NCBI GenBank assembly: GCA_040755835.1
Contig: JBFMAB010000059.1
Coordinates: 186,001-250,000, forward strand
Reading direction: 5' to 3'
From: JADLDB01 sp040755835
Lineage (GTDB): Bacteria > Myxococcota > Myxococcia > Myxococcales > Myxococcaceae
DNA: 64,000 nt
Below are positions 29,172 to 37,994 of the stretch, piece after piece. The translations under genes and the position numbers were made by a program. The notes under the pieces are model-generated. The model did no database searches, was not told the origin of the DNA, and saw only the letters and a list, made by a program, of their open reading frames with translations. Every line of letters begins with the position of its first letter. The stretch's first letter is position 1.

Positions 29172-29917
29172 CGACGCTGCGCATCCTCATCGCCGACGAC
29201 GAGCAGCTCGCGCGCGCGCGCCTGGCGCGGCTGCTCAAGGCCATGCCCGACGTCGAGGTGGTGGGCGAGGCGAAGGACGGCGACGAGGTGCTGGCGCGCG
29301 TGCGGCAGGGCGGGGTCGACCTCGTGCTGCTCGACATCCAGATGCCGCGGCTGTCGGGTACCGAGGCGCTGGCGCTGTGGCCGAAGGACGGCCCGTGGGT
29401 GGTGTTCTGCACCGCGCACGCCGAGCACGCGGTGACGGCCTTCGACGGCGGCGCGGTGGACTACCTGCTCAAGCCCGTGGAGCCCGGGCGGCTGGCGAAG
29501 GCGATCGCCCGGGCCCGCGAGCGCGAGACGAAGGCGGCCTTCTCCGACGCGCTGGCACGGCACCAGCTGTCGCGCCTCGCCATCACCACGCGGCAGGGCG
29601 TGGTGCTGGTGGATCCCGCGCGCATCGCCTGCGCGGTGCTGGAAGACGAGCTGGTCACCGTGCACACCGCCGACGGCAGCTTCCTCACCGACTTCACGCT
29701 GCAGGAGCTCGAGGCGCGATTGCCGGAAGGCCGCTTCGAGCGCGTGCACCGGCGCGCGCTGCTCAACCTCGAGGCGGTGGCGCGGCTCGAGCCACTCGAG
29801 ACGGGTGGCTACCTCGCGCGCACCCACGGCGGGCAGACGGTGGAGGTGTCGCGGCAGTCGGCGCGCGAGCTGAGGAGGCGGCTGGGGCTCCGCAAGACAC
29901 CGGGCGAGGTGGACTGA
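29168..29917 (+). CDS. LytTR-family response regulator
   Basis: 249 residues. Receiver domain 1-120 with acidic DD pair (residues 10-11), phosphoacceptor Asp56 in LLDIQMP, Thr in FCTAHAEHA and Lys in DYLLKPVEPG. The C-terminal LytTR DNA-binding domain covers about 145-240 (VDPARIACAVLEDELVTVHT, then FERVHRRALLNLEAV). Such pairs usually act as transcription factors for peptide, envelope or sugar-stress genes. The ATG start overlaps the histidine kinase stop, so it is the cognate partner. Targets not visible. Confidence 0.92.
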   Translation: MTTLRILIADDEQLARARLARLLKAMPDVEVVGEAKDGDEVLARVRQGGVDLVLLDIQMPRLSGTEALALWPKDGPWVVFCTAHAEHAVTAFDGGAVDYLLKPVEPGRLAKAIARARERETKAAFSDALARHQLSRLAITTRQGVVLVDPARIACAVLEDELVTVHTADGSFLTDFTLQELEARLPEGRFERVHRRALLNLEAVARLEPLETGGYLARTHGGQTVEVSRQSARELRRRLGLRKTPGEVD

Positions 29918-29950
29918 GCGGAAGGCAGCCGTCGAGCCCGCGTGACGACC

Positions 29951-29986
29951 GCGGATACCCGCGAGAATCCGCGCCCTCGGCCGAGG
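29951..29986. terminator. Possible bidirectional terminator
   Basis: Two adjacent inverted repeats lie between convergent genes: GCGGAT...ATCCGC (29951-29972) and the perfect palindrome CCTCGGCCGAGG (29975-29986). There is no T tract, so this is tentative. Confidence 0.3.
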
Positions 29987-29996
29987 ATTGCCGCTT

Positions 29997-31398
29997 TCAA
30001 TTCATAGTGGCGGTCTTCGCATCGGGCGCGTCCTCGGCGTCGTCATCGCCGTCGTCGATCTGGTCGTTCGCGTCGCCGGCGACTTCCTGCGCCGCGTCCT
30101 CGAAGCGCCGGGTCGGGGGCCTCGGAGCCCGGCCCCTGGTCATCGTCGCGGTCGTAGATGCGCACCGGCACGATGCCCTTCACGGTGTCGGTCTCCAGCT
30201 CGTCGGTGGCCACGGCGCCCCACGGCGAGATCGCCGTCTCCGACGCGAGGTCGCCGGCAGCGAAGCGCGCCCATCGGGGCCGCGCATAGCCATCTCCCGC
30301 GAGTCAGCGTCGGGGAGGCGCATGGCCACGTGCTCGAGACGGCCAGGCGCGAGCACCCACTCCCGGGCGTCGTCGAGGGGGAGCGGCTCGTCGTGGGAGC
30401 GCGGCGATGGCGCACGGGCGCGCGCACCGTTCAGGGCGGCCCGGCGCCGCCGAGCCAGCGCGGCAGCGACGGCACCAGCGCCACCTCGAGCCCCGAGCGG
30501 GCCAGGCGCGCGACGCCGCCGTCGCGGCGCCGGTGGCGGGGCAGCGCGGGAGCCGGCGGCACCACCAGCAGCGGCGCGAGGAGCGCGTGCATGAGCAGGT
30601 GCGCCTCGTCGGCGGGCGCGGGCGGCGACGGCAGCCGGCGCCCGGCGTCGAGCGCGGCGACGGGCTGCGCGTGCGCTCCCGCGAAGACCGCGGCCACGCG
30701 CGGCGCGCGCACGGTGCCGGCGAGCGCGCCGGCGCCCAGGCGTGCGGCCACGAGCGCGGCGGTGATCCGCACCTCGTCGTCGTCGAGCCCGGTGCGCAGC
30801 GTCGAGAGCACGTTCTCGTTGGCGTCCTCGCAGTCGTGACCGAGTCAGCGCGGGACCTGCCGCCGGCCGGAGACGTCCATGGCGCCGAGCAGAACCGAGT
30901 GCCCGGGCTTCGCGGCGCGCTGGGCCTGGAAGCGCCCCAGCTCTCGCCGACCGCGAGCACCGGCATGGTGCGCGCCACGTCGGCGGCGGTGCGGCGGACG
31001 AAATCGCCGGCGTGATGGCACAGCTCGTGGACCCGCCCGAGGAGCGCCATCAGCCGGAGCGCGCGCACCGCGAAGAGCCCGAGCAGGAGCTCGGCGACGT
31101 CGGCGCTGGCGAGGAGCGCGCGCACGTCGCCGGGCGCGAGCGCGGGCAGGCGGGCGAGCGCCTCAAGCTGGGCCGGCGGCGCCTCGGCGGCGAGCTCGCG
31201 CAGGCCGACGGCCGGGTTGAACTCGTAGCGCAGCGTGCCTCCGGCGGGATGCCGGTGCTCCACCCACTCGGGCTCGCCGGGCAGGAGCGGCAGCGTCTGC
31301 GCCTCGCCGGCCCACTCCCAGCCGAGGCGCTCGAGGTCGGCGGCGAGCGCGGCGTAGGCGCGCTCCGGGCTGGGCAGGAGACGGAGCGAGGGCGTCAT
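29997..31398 (-). pseudogene. HEAT-like protein gene broken by several frameshifts
   Basis: From an ATG at 31398 (MTPSLRLLPSPERAYAAL) one frame runs for about 165 residues through helical, HEAT-like repeats (LMALLGRVHELCHHAGDFV). After GESWGA the sense shifts through other frames: FQAQRAAKPGHSVLLGAMDV, then GHDCEDANENVLSTLRTG, then REWVLAPGRLEHVAMRLPDA, RFAAGDLASETAISPWGAV and finally an acidic tail ending DAPDAKTATMN with a stop at 29997. At least five one-base shifts are needed, all keeping sensible protein. About 465 codons if intact. The start overlaps the immunity-like gene's stop (TGATG), so it is the third gene of that operon. Function unknown. Confidence 0.6.
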
Positions 31399-32006
31399 CA
31401 GAAATCTCTCGCCACGACCTTGCCCTCGGGATCGACCACCGCCTCGATGACGCTACCGTCGAGCACGGCCATGTATCCCGGCGGCAGCGCGAGCACACGC
31501 ATCGCCTCCGATCGCTGCTTGAAGACGTCGGCCACGGTGATCACCTCGAGGTCTTCTTTCTCGACCTCGGGATGCGCGACGTCTCCGATGTACCAGCCGC
31601 TCGAGCGGCCCTCGGGCTCGTCGCGCTTAAGGTAGATGCGCGGCGCGCTCAGGCAGCCGCGGCGAACGATCACCGCCGAATCGAAGCGAGCGTCGACGCC
31701 TTCGACGCCGACCCGGCGCAGCACGTCGACCTGGTCCTGCGCGACCCCGATGGTCTCGAAGGCACCCGGCATGCGGGACTCGAATGGATCGCCGCGAAAC
31801 TCGGGTTCTTCGACGTCCAGGATGCCGTCGACGTCGACGAGCGTGAGGCGCGACCACCCGAAGTCGATGGTGGTGCCGTCCTGGAGACGCGGTCCGCGCG
31901 CATCGAGCTCGGCGAGCTTGTCGAGGAGTGCTTCGGCCTGGGCCCGCTGACGTTCGAGGACCTCCACGCGCACCGTGTTCGGGCCGATCGTGCGGGTGAG
32001 CATCAT
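31398..32006 (-). CDS. Putative immunity protein for the adjacent HNH toxin
   Basis: 202 residues from the ATG at 32006, which overlaps the toxin stop by 4 bp (ATGA). Soluble alpha/beta protein with no signal peptide. The C-terminal third (SSGWYIGDVAHPEVEKED, then VTVADVFKQRSEAM and LPPGYMAVLDG) resembles DUF2185/Imm33-type immunity domains, though I hold that loosely. The assignment rests mainly on the coupling to a nuclease-toxin-like gene. This frame is intact although both neighbours are frameshifted. Confidence 0.55.
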   Translation of the reverse strand: MMLTRTIGPNTVRVEVLERQRAQAEALLDKLAELDARGPRLQDGTTIDFGWSRLTLVDVDGILDVEEPEFRGDPFESRMPGAFETIGVAQDQVDVLRRVGVEGVDARFDSAVIVRRGCLSAPRIYLKRDEPEGRSSGWYIGDVAHPEVEKEDLEVITVADVFKQRSEAMRVLALPPGYMAVLDGSVIEAVVDPEGKVVARDF

Positions 32007-33076
32007 GACTCTTGCAGCCAAGCAATGAGCTCACGGAGTTTGGTACGGATGTCGGCCTCGCGCTGGATCATCTTGGCTCTGTCTGACCTCTGGCTTCACC
32101 TTGGGAAACCGCTTGTCGCTGACCATGCCATCCCACGTCGTCCACGATCGAGCGCCCTTGGACGAGTTGACGCTCTTGTGCATGGCCATGAAGTTCTCCG
32201 GGAAGTTGAGCACCTCGAGCTGTTGCCGGTACGTGAGCTTGTTGAAGCCCTCCATGTTGGTGATCTCCTTGACCGACACGATGTGATCCGCGCTCAGCTT
32301 CTCCCCCGCCGCCGGTGGCTCGCCGTACACCTCATCGACCGTGTGGCGCGCGAGGAGATCGTCGCGGACCTTCTTGCTGGGCGTGGCGCCGCGCAGGCGC
32401 GCGTGGAGCTGGTCATCGACGCCCACGGCGGCGCGACGCTTGGCCACCACGTTCGGCCTCGAGCTTCTCGACCATTCGCTGGGTGACGCCCCGCGCCTGC
32501 TGCGCGGCCTGCGCCTCCGCCGCGGCCTCGGCGACCCGGGCCCGGGCCTTGGTGAGCCGCTCCTGGGCCTCGCGCATGCGGCGCTCCATGGTCGCGATGG
32601 ACTCCTCGGGCGTGCGGGTCTGGGCCTTGCGCGCCGCGGCGTACGCCTTGCACTCCGCTTCTCGCGCCGACGCCAGCCTCTCGTCGAGGCGCGAGACCAC
32701 GCCGTCGTGCTCGACCCTGGCCGCCTTGGCCGTCGCCAGCGACGCCTCCGCTGCCTTGACCGCGCGGTCGGGCGCGGCCATCTGCTTCTCGATGCGGTCG
32801 ACGAGATCGAGGTACCCGCCGAGCAGGTGCTCGTTGTTGGCGTGGCTGCTGCCGGTGATGACCTCGTCGGCCAGGGACAGGAGGCGCTTGCGGTAGTCGG
32901 CGAGCGATTCGAGCTCGCCGCGACGGAAGAGGCGATCGAACGCACCCTCGGTGGTGTCGCCCGGTCGGGGCCGGTCATGGCCAGGAGCTCGGCGAGCTGC
33001 CTGGGCGGCGTCTTCTGCTTGGCGGCGCGCTTGCGAAACGCTTCGGTCTCTTTGCGCAGCTCTGCCGAGGGAGCAT
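32003..33076 (-). pseudogene. Coiled-coil HNH-nuclease toxin-like gene with frameshifts
   Basis: Joining frames gives about 355 residues from an ATG near 33076. A helical N-part (AELRKETEAFRKRAAKQK, then FDRLFRRGELESLADYRKRL) leads into a long coiled coil (residues read at 32781-32450, ARKAQTRTPEESIATMERR). After a shift near 32450 comes an HNH-type domain: LSADHIVSVKEI, LEVLNFPENFMAMH, NSSKGARSW. A last shift near 32070 restores an end that reads MIQREADIRTKLRELIAWL and stops inside the immunity start. At least three or four one-base shifts are required. No N-terminal delivery domain is visible. I infer a polymorphic-toxin effector, possibly contact- or T6SS-delivered; other roles for an HNH enzyme remain possible. 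Confidence 0.55.
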
Positions 33077-33137
33077 CACACCGTCGGGGCGACCCGGGCC
33101 AACCGAGCCGGCGAGAAGTGGGCTAACCTCGGCTCGA

Positions 33138-34250
33138 ATGCTGCCCGATGACGCCGAAGGCCGCTGCCTCGCCGCGCGTCGACGCGCCGAAGGCGGTCCG
33201 CTCACCGACGACGAGGTGATGGCGTACCTCGGGTGGCTGGCCGACGAGCGCATGGCGGACGATCCGCTCGATCCGCCCAGCTACGACTGGGGCTGTGGCG
33301 GACCGGTGGCCGGCGGCTCGCAGATGCAGGTGGCCCGCGAGGCGGCGGCGTTGCTCCGCAAGCGGGGTGGCGACGCGCTCGCCCGTCACCTCGCGGACCG
33401 CCTGCGCGTCCCCGGCGATCGAGTGCGCGCGGCGAGACTCGCGGTCGAGTTGCTCGGTGCCGCGCACCCGCTGGTGAAGGCGACGCTCACGCACGGCGAG
33501 CCCGGCGCGCGCGAGGCGATCGCCGAGGGCTTCGCGCGCCAGCCGTTCCTCGGGCCCGACGCCCCACCGACACTCGTGCTGGGGCTGTTCGACGAGCGCG
33601 AAGCGGTAGTGCGCGACGTCGTCGCCGCGCTCGACCGCGCCATCGGTGGGAGCGAGCAGGCGGTGGCCGCGCTGCCGCCCGATGCCTTCGCCCGTGCCCG
33701 CCACCCGGACGCGCGCATCGCCCTCGCGGCGCTCACGGGCCGGTGGGGCGAGGCGGCGCTCACCCCCGCGGACTGCGCCCGCGTCGTCGCACGCAAGGCC
33801 GTCTCGACGCCACAGATCGAGGCGCTGCTCGCCACGCAGCCCGACCTCGCAGCGCCGCTCCTGGCGGCGGTGCGCGCGCGCTTCGAGGCGGCGCCCGCGG
33901 GCCGGCGCTACGAAGCGACCGCGCAGCTGGCGGCCTTCGCGCCCGACGCTGCGGCCTTCGCGCTGGTGCTGGCCGAGGTGCGGGCGCGCTCGAGCGCCGT
34001 GGACGCCGCCGTGTGCTTCGTCGCGCGCGCTCCGGCGCTGCTTCAGCCGACCATCGACGCGCTCCTCGCGGGAATGAGCGAAGATCAGCACACCGCCCTC
34101 GGCGTGCGCGCGCTCATCCGGCTCGATCCGAAGGCCTTCGGCGCCGCCTTCCCTCGTGAGCAGCGCGCCCGCCTGCGGAAGGTGCTCCGGAACCTGCCCA
34201 ACGTGCTCGAAGCAGACACGCTCCTCGCGTCGCTCGACGCGCCGGCCTGA
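33138..34250 (+). CDS. HEAT-repeat-like protein, unknown function
   Basis: 370 residues, intact, soluble and almost wholly alpha-helical, with repeated Ala/Leu-rich helix pairs of about 30-35 residues (GARVAR-like units such as REAIAEGFARQP, REAVVRDVVAALD, ARIALAALTGRW). This suggests HEAT/armadillo-like repeats and a scaffold role. The N-terminus has a YDWGCGG loop. ATG start, divergent from the toxin-like gene with 61 bp between. No catalytic motif. Confidence 0.65.
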   Translation: MLPDDAEGRCLAARRRAEGGPLTDDEVMAYLGWLADERMADDPLDPPSYDWGCGGPVAGGSQMQVAREAAALLRKRGGDALARHLADRLRVPGDRVRAARLAVELLGAAHPLVKATLTHGEPGAREAIAEGFARQPFLGPDAPPTLVLGLFDEREAVVRDVVAALDRAIGGSEQAVAALPPDAFARARHPDARIALAALTGRWGEAALTPADCARVVARKAVSTPQIEALLATQPDLAAPLLAAVRARFEAAPAGRRYEATAQLAAFAPDAAAFALVLAEVRARSSAVDAAVCFVARAPALLQPTIDALLAGMSEDQHTALGVRALIRLDPKAFGAAFPREQRARLRKVLRNLPNVLEADTLLASLDAPA

Positions 34251-34374
34251 GGCACCTTCCGTTGGACTTCGCGGCACCCGCGGCGCAAGGTCCACACCGC
34301 TTCGGGAGGGGAGCCGACCCTGCTCGCCGCCGCCGCGGGCCGCTGTCGGCCGACCTCGCGCTCGTCCGGTTCGC

Positions 34375-34754
34375 TCAACGCCGGATGAGGTCGATCGCGC
34401 AGCCGTCGGGCTCCGGCACGAAGGCGAGACGGCGGTGCCGTGCTTCACCGGCCCGGGCTCGCGCGTCACCGCCCCGCCCTTCGCCCTGATCTTCCGCGCA
34501 CGCGGCGTGCGCAACGGCTCGAGCGCGATCTGGCCGAAGCCGTTGCCCAGCTCGACTTCGGGTGTCCTGGTTGCGCGGGCGCTCGATGACCGCGCCCCCG
34601 CCTCGGGGCCGTAGCCGACGAAGGCCAGCGTGAAACGGCCGTCGGGGTAGTCTTCCGGCGGAGCACCATGCCCGGTACGCCCGTGTAGAAGGCGAATGAC
34701 TTCTCGAGGTCCCGACGCGGATCATCGCGTGGAGGATGCGCGTGGGCCGCTCAT
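34375..34754 (-). pseudogene. gloA: Lactoylglutathione lyase (glyoxalase I), frameshifted
   Basis: Glyoxalase I converts the methylglyoxal-glutathione hemithioacetal to lactoylglutathione. The expected residues appear in order but in different frames: RILHAMIRVG, DLEKSFAFYTGVPGMVLRR, DYPDGRFTLAFVGYGPEAG with AVIE, VELGNGFGQIALE, KIRAKGGAVTREPGPVKHG, and FVPEPDGCAIDLIRR before the stop. At least four single-base shifts in 380 bp are needed. The metal-binding His (near HAMIRVG) and Glu (AVIE; FVPEPDG region) positions are present once frames are joined. It is either a sequencing-error patch or a decayed gene. Confidence 0.7.
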
Positions 34755-34778
34755 GCCCCATCGGGTCCCGCTGCGCGC

Positions 34779-35930
34779 TCAGCGGTCGAGCTTCCGTTCG
34801 TCCACGCACGCGGGATCGTGGCCCATGGCGCAGGCCCGCTTGAACAGCTTGATGGCGGCCGCCTTGTCCCGCTTGACGCCCCGTCCCCCGGCGAGCGCGA
34901 GGCCCAGGACGTGGCAGCTCAACCGTGCGCCGGCGTCGCACGAGCGCTCGAGCAGGTCGCGGCCCCCCTGGACATCCTTCCGCGTCCCACGACCGTCGAG
35001 CTTCATCAGCGCGAAGTTGGCGCACGCGCGCTGCTCGCCGAGCAGGCAGCCGCGCTCGGCCAGCGGCGCCGCCTTCTGGGCGCTGGCCTTTACGCCGCGG
35101 CCCTCCGTGTAGAGGACCGCGAGGTTGTGGCAGCTCAAGCCCGAGTCAAGCGCGCAGGCTTTCTCGAGCAGGGGAACGGCGGCGCGGTCATCGCGCATGG
35201 CCGGGAAGGCGCCCAGGTACACGTTGGCGAGGAACTCGCAGGAGCCGCCGCCGCCGCGGTCACAGCCACTCCTGGCGACCTCGAGCGCCCGCTTCTCGTC
35301 CCGGGCCAACCAGGTCTCACTCACCAGCACCCTGGCCAGTCGTGCGCAAGCGGGCACGTACGCCGCGCAGGTCTTCTCGAGCAGCGCCTTGCCGGCCTTC
35401 GGGTCGTTCATGCCGCCGATGCCGCCGCCGATCATGTGCGCGAGGTTGATGCAGGCCTCGTAGTTCTGCTCGCACGCGGCGGAGGCGAGTTTGCGGGCGA
35501 GCACGGGGTCCTTCTCGACGCCCTCGCCGCGCAGGTAGCGCAGCGCGAGGTTGGCGCACGCCATCGGGACGCCGGCGTCGCAGGCATGGGAGAGGTCCTG
35601 CGCGGCGCGGGCGGCGTCCTTCGGCGTGCCGACTCCCCACACCCGCAACATGCCCGTTACGAAGCAGCGTCGGCCGGGTCGCTCGTCACAGGCGCCCTCC
35701 ACCGCCTTGAAGAGGCGCTCGTGGTACTGCGGTGGCAGCAGCCCGTCCTCGACGAGAATCGCGAGGTCCGTGCAGGCCTTCTCGTCCCCCTTCTCGCAGG
35801 CCGAAAGGCACGGCTCGGGCTTCATCGCCATGCAAGGCTCGGGCTTCACCGGCGGCTTCGCGAGCACGAGCAGGCCGAGCATCGGGACCAGCACGCGGGT
35901 GATTGTCGAGGCACCCGCCGGGAGCGTCAA
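34779..35930 (-). CDS. Secreted Sel1-repeat protein with paired cysteines
   Basis: 383 residues from a TTG at 35930; GTG 35894 or ATG 35882 are alternative starts giving a shorter signal peptide. Behind the signal are about eight 34-38 residue Sel1-like repeats (for example ACANLALRYLRGEGVEKDP, CHNLAVLYTEGRGVKASA). Almost every repeat has two Cys at fixed spacing, as in Helicobacter cysteine-rich (Hcp) proteins, where they form disulfides; that implies export to the periplasm or beyond. It is convergent with no close neighbour. Role likely protein-protein interaction. Confidence 0.85.
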   Translation of the reverse strand: MTLPAGASTITRVLVPMLGLLVLAKPPVKPEPCMAMKPEPCLSACEKGDEKACTDLAILVEDGLLPPQYHERLFKAVEGACDERPGRRCFVTGMLRVWGVGTPKDAARAAQDLSHACDAGVPMACANLALRYLRGEGVEKDPVLARKLASAACEQNYEACINLAHMIGGGIGGMNDPKAGKALLEKTCAAYVPACARLARVLVSETWLARDEKRALEVARSGCDRGGGGSCEFLANVYLGAFPAMRDDRAAVPLLEKACALDSGLSCHNLAVLYTEGRGVKASAQKAAPLAERGCLLGEQRACANFALMKLDGRGTRKDVQGGRDLLERSCDAGARLSCHVLGLALAGGRGVKRDKAAAIKLFKRACAMGHDPACVDERKLDR

Positions 35931-36050
35931 CGGACGGGGGCGTACGCGCGAGCGCGCCGACGGGTTGACTGCCGTCGTGACGCCGGTGGGCGTCGCCTCT
36001 CATCGTCGCGGCCCGGCCAGTGGCTCAGCAGCGGACTCCCTCGCCGCGTC

Positions 36051-36503
36051 TTAGATGCTGCCCTTCACCCGGCCCGGCGCGCGCTGGATGAGCGCCCGGA
36101 ATTCCGGGCTGTCCACGCGCATGAGCATCACCGTGAGCTCGGTGTCCGCGTCGAGCGACACCCGCTGCTCCTCGCCGTGCAGCAGGCCCACCTTGCCGAA
36201 GCGGTGGCCCGACGGGAGGTCCAGGTCCAGCACGACGTTGTACCCCTGGCCCGCTTCGCGCGGCGTCAGCGCCAGCCGGTAGTCCGGCGTGGCCGACGAG
36301 GGCGACTTGCGCTCCACCACCACGCGCTTGCCCTCGAAGCCCAGCACCTTCGGCGTGGCGACCGTCTGCCCGCCCTGCTGCACCTCGACGGCCAGGTACA
36401 GGGCCTCGGGCGCGCGCGTGGACGGCGACGCCGAGGCGCACCCCACCAGCGCCGACAGCACCGTCAGCACCATCGCTCCGCTTCGGAAGAACGTGAGGCC
36501 CAT
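36051..36503 (-). CDS. Small lipoprotein, unknown function
   Basis: 150 residues. Signal peptide and lipobox ALVGCAS, then a beta-rich domain (YLAVEVQQGGQTVATPKVLG, then RVVVERKSPSSATPDY) of a kind found in secretion-channel or pilus-associated lipoproteins, but no firm family. It ends VKGSI. ATG start. Divergent from the aminotransferase gene across a 285-bp region (36504-36788) in which I see no feature. No operon partner on its strand. Confidence 0.65.
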   Translation of the reverse strand: MGLTFFRSGAMVLTVLSALVGCASASPSTRAPEALYLAVEVQQGGQTVATPKVLGFEGKRVVVERKSPSSATPDYRLALTPREAGQGYNVVLDLDLPSGHRFGKVGLLHGEEQRVSLDADTELTVMLMRVDSPEFRALIQRAPGRVKGSI

Positions 36504-36788
36504 GACTGTTTCATTCCCCAAGCAACTTCGGTTCCGCCCTCCGCGCCGCCTCTTTCCACGCCCTTGCCGGCCGCCACCCGCGACGCCGCTGTCAGGGCGC
36601 CACGCCCACGCGCCCGCCGTGGACAAAACGGCACGCCGCCCTTCGTCTGCCCGACGACACGGTGGCGAGACGACGGGTTCCCCCTGCGATTGCGGGACTC
36701 CCCCGTTCATGCAGGAACGACGGGCGGCGCTTCCTCTTCCCGGCGACGGCGCTTTTCGACGGGCGGCGGGTGCGCCAAAACCCACCGC

Positions 36789-37970
36789 ATGACGCCTGTC
36801 GAGCTGCGCGCCCTGCTCCCTGCCGCCAACTCGCACACCTGGCTCAACGCGGCGGCCTCGTCGCCGGCGCCCAGGCCCGTGTACGAGGCGATGACGGCGC
36901 ACCTCGCCGAGACGCTCGAGAAGGGCGACCTGCCGTACCCGAAGTGGATCGCCTTCAAGGAGGCCACGCGCGCGCGCCTGGCCCGCTTCATCGGCGCCGC
37001 GCCCGAAGAGGTCGCCTTCACGCCGTCGACGTCCTTCGGCTTCCACGTCGTCGCGCAGATGCTGAAGGCCCGCGGCGTCGAGGAGGTGCTGACGCTGGAG
37101 TCGGAGTTCCCGTCCACCACCCTGCCGCTGCTGTACGACGGCCTCACGCTGCGCGGCGTGCGCGCGCGCGCCGACGGCCGCTTCACGCTGGAGGACGTGG
37201 AGGCCGCAGTGACGCCCCGCACCGGCGCGGTGGCCGTGTCGGTGGTGCAGTTCGCCTCGGGCTTTCGCATCGACTTGACGGGGCTGTCGCGCCTGTGCCG
37301 CGACCGCGGGCTGACGCTGTGCCTCAACGCCGCGCAGGGCCTGGGGCAGGTGCCGCTCGACGTGCGCGGGCTGTCCGCCAGCTTCCTCGCCGCCACCAGC
37401 CACAAGTGGTTCATGGGCGGCTACGGCGTGGGCGTGCTGTACGTCGCCAGGGCCTGGCTGGACGAGGTGCGGCTGCCGTTCGGCGGGTGGCTGTCGGTGG
37501 CGGCGCACGAGCAGTTCGATCCATGGATGCACGCAGACCGGGCCGCGGACGCGCACGGCTTCACCGCGCGCGGCACCCGCTTCCGCCGCGAGGCGTCGGC
37601 GCTGGAGGCCGGCGGTGGCGCCTGGGTGGGCCTGTACGGCGTCGACGCGGCGCTCGCGCTGCACGAGGCGCTGGGCGTGGAGAACACGCTCGCGCACAAC
37701 GTCGGGCTGCAGCTCGAGCTGCGCAAGGGCCTGCGCCGGCGCGGCTTCGTCCCCAACACGCCCGACGAGCCCGAGTCGCTGTCCGGCATCTGCGTGGTGC
37801 CCGTCGAGGGTCCGCCGCAGGACGTGGTGAGGGCGCTGATCCGCGAAGCGAAGGTCGTCACCACCGCCCGCGGCCCGGGCGTGCGCATCAGCACCCACGC
37901 CTTCAACACCCTGGAGGACGTGGAGCGGCTGCTGGCGGCCTTCGATCGCCTCGGTGTCCGCCCGCGGTAG
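36789..37970 (+). CDS. Class V aminotransferase / cysteine-desulfurase-like PLP enzyme
   Basis: 393 residues, soluble. PLP-dependent fold-type I enzyme of the class V family: TPSTSFGFHVVAQ for the phosphate loop, the cofactor-clamping Asn/Ala region CLNAAQGLGQVPLDVRG, and Lys206 in AATSHKWFMGGYGVG as the Schiff-base residue. The C-terminal SGICVVPVEGPPQDV and VRISTHAFNTLEDVERLL blocks are also typical. Whether it is a desulfurase, a kynureninase-like or another transferase cannot be told; no Cys sits in the IscS active-loop position. ATG start. Its 3' end is 24 bp from the WYL gene. Confidence 0.85.
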   Translation: MTPVELRALLPAANSHTWLNAAASSPAPRPVYEAMTAHLAETLEKGDLPYPKWIAFKEATRARLARFIGAAPEEVAFTPSTSFGFHVVAQMLKARGVEEVLTLESEFPSTTLPLLYDGLTLRGVRARADGRFTLEDVEAAVTPRTGAVAVSVVQFASGFRIDLTGLSRLCRDRGLTLCLNAAQGLGQVPLDVRGLSASFLAATSHKWFMGGYGVGVLYVARAWLDEVRLPFGGWLSVAAHEQFDPWMHADRAADAHGFTARGTRFRREASALEAGGGAWVGLYGVDAALALHEALGVENTLAHNVGLQLELRKGLRRRGFVPNTPDEPESLSGICVVPVEGPPQDVVRALIREAKVVTTARGPGVRISTHAFNTLEDVERLLAAFDRLGVRPR

Positions 37971-37994
37971 TGGTACACCGCTCGCCCCCCTCTC

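Noticed and set aside
36504..36788. Extra coding in the long open frame upstream of the aminotransferase
   Set aside because: No start with conserved protein; sequence is between divergent genes and reads as GC-rich spacer.
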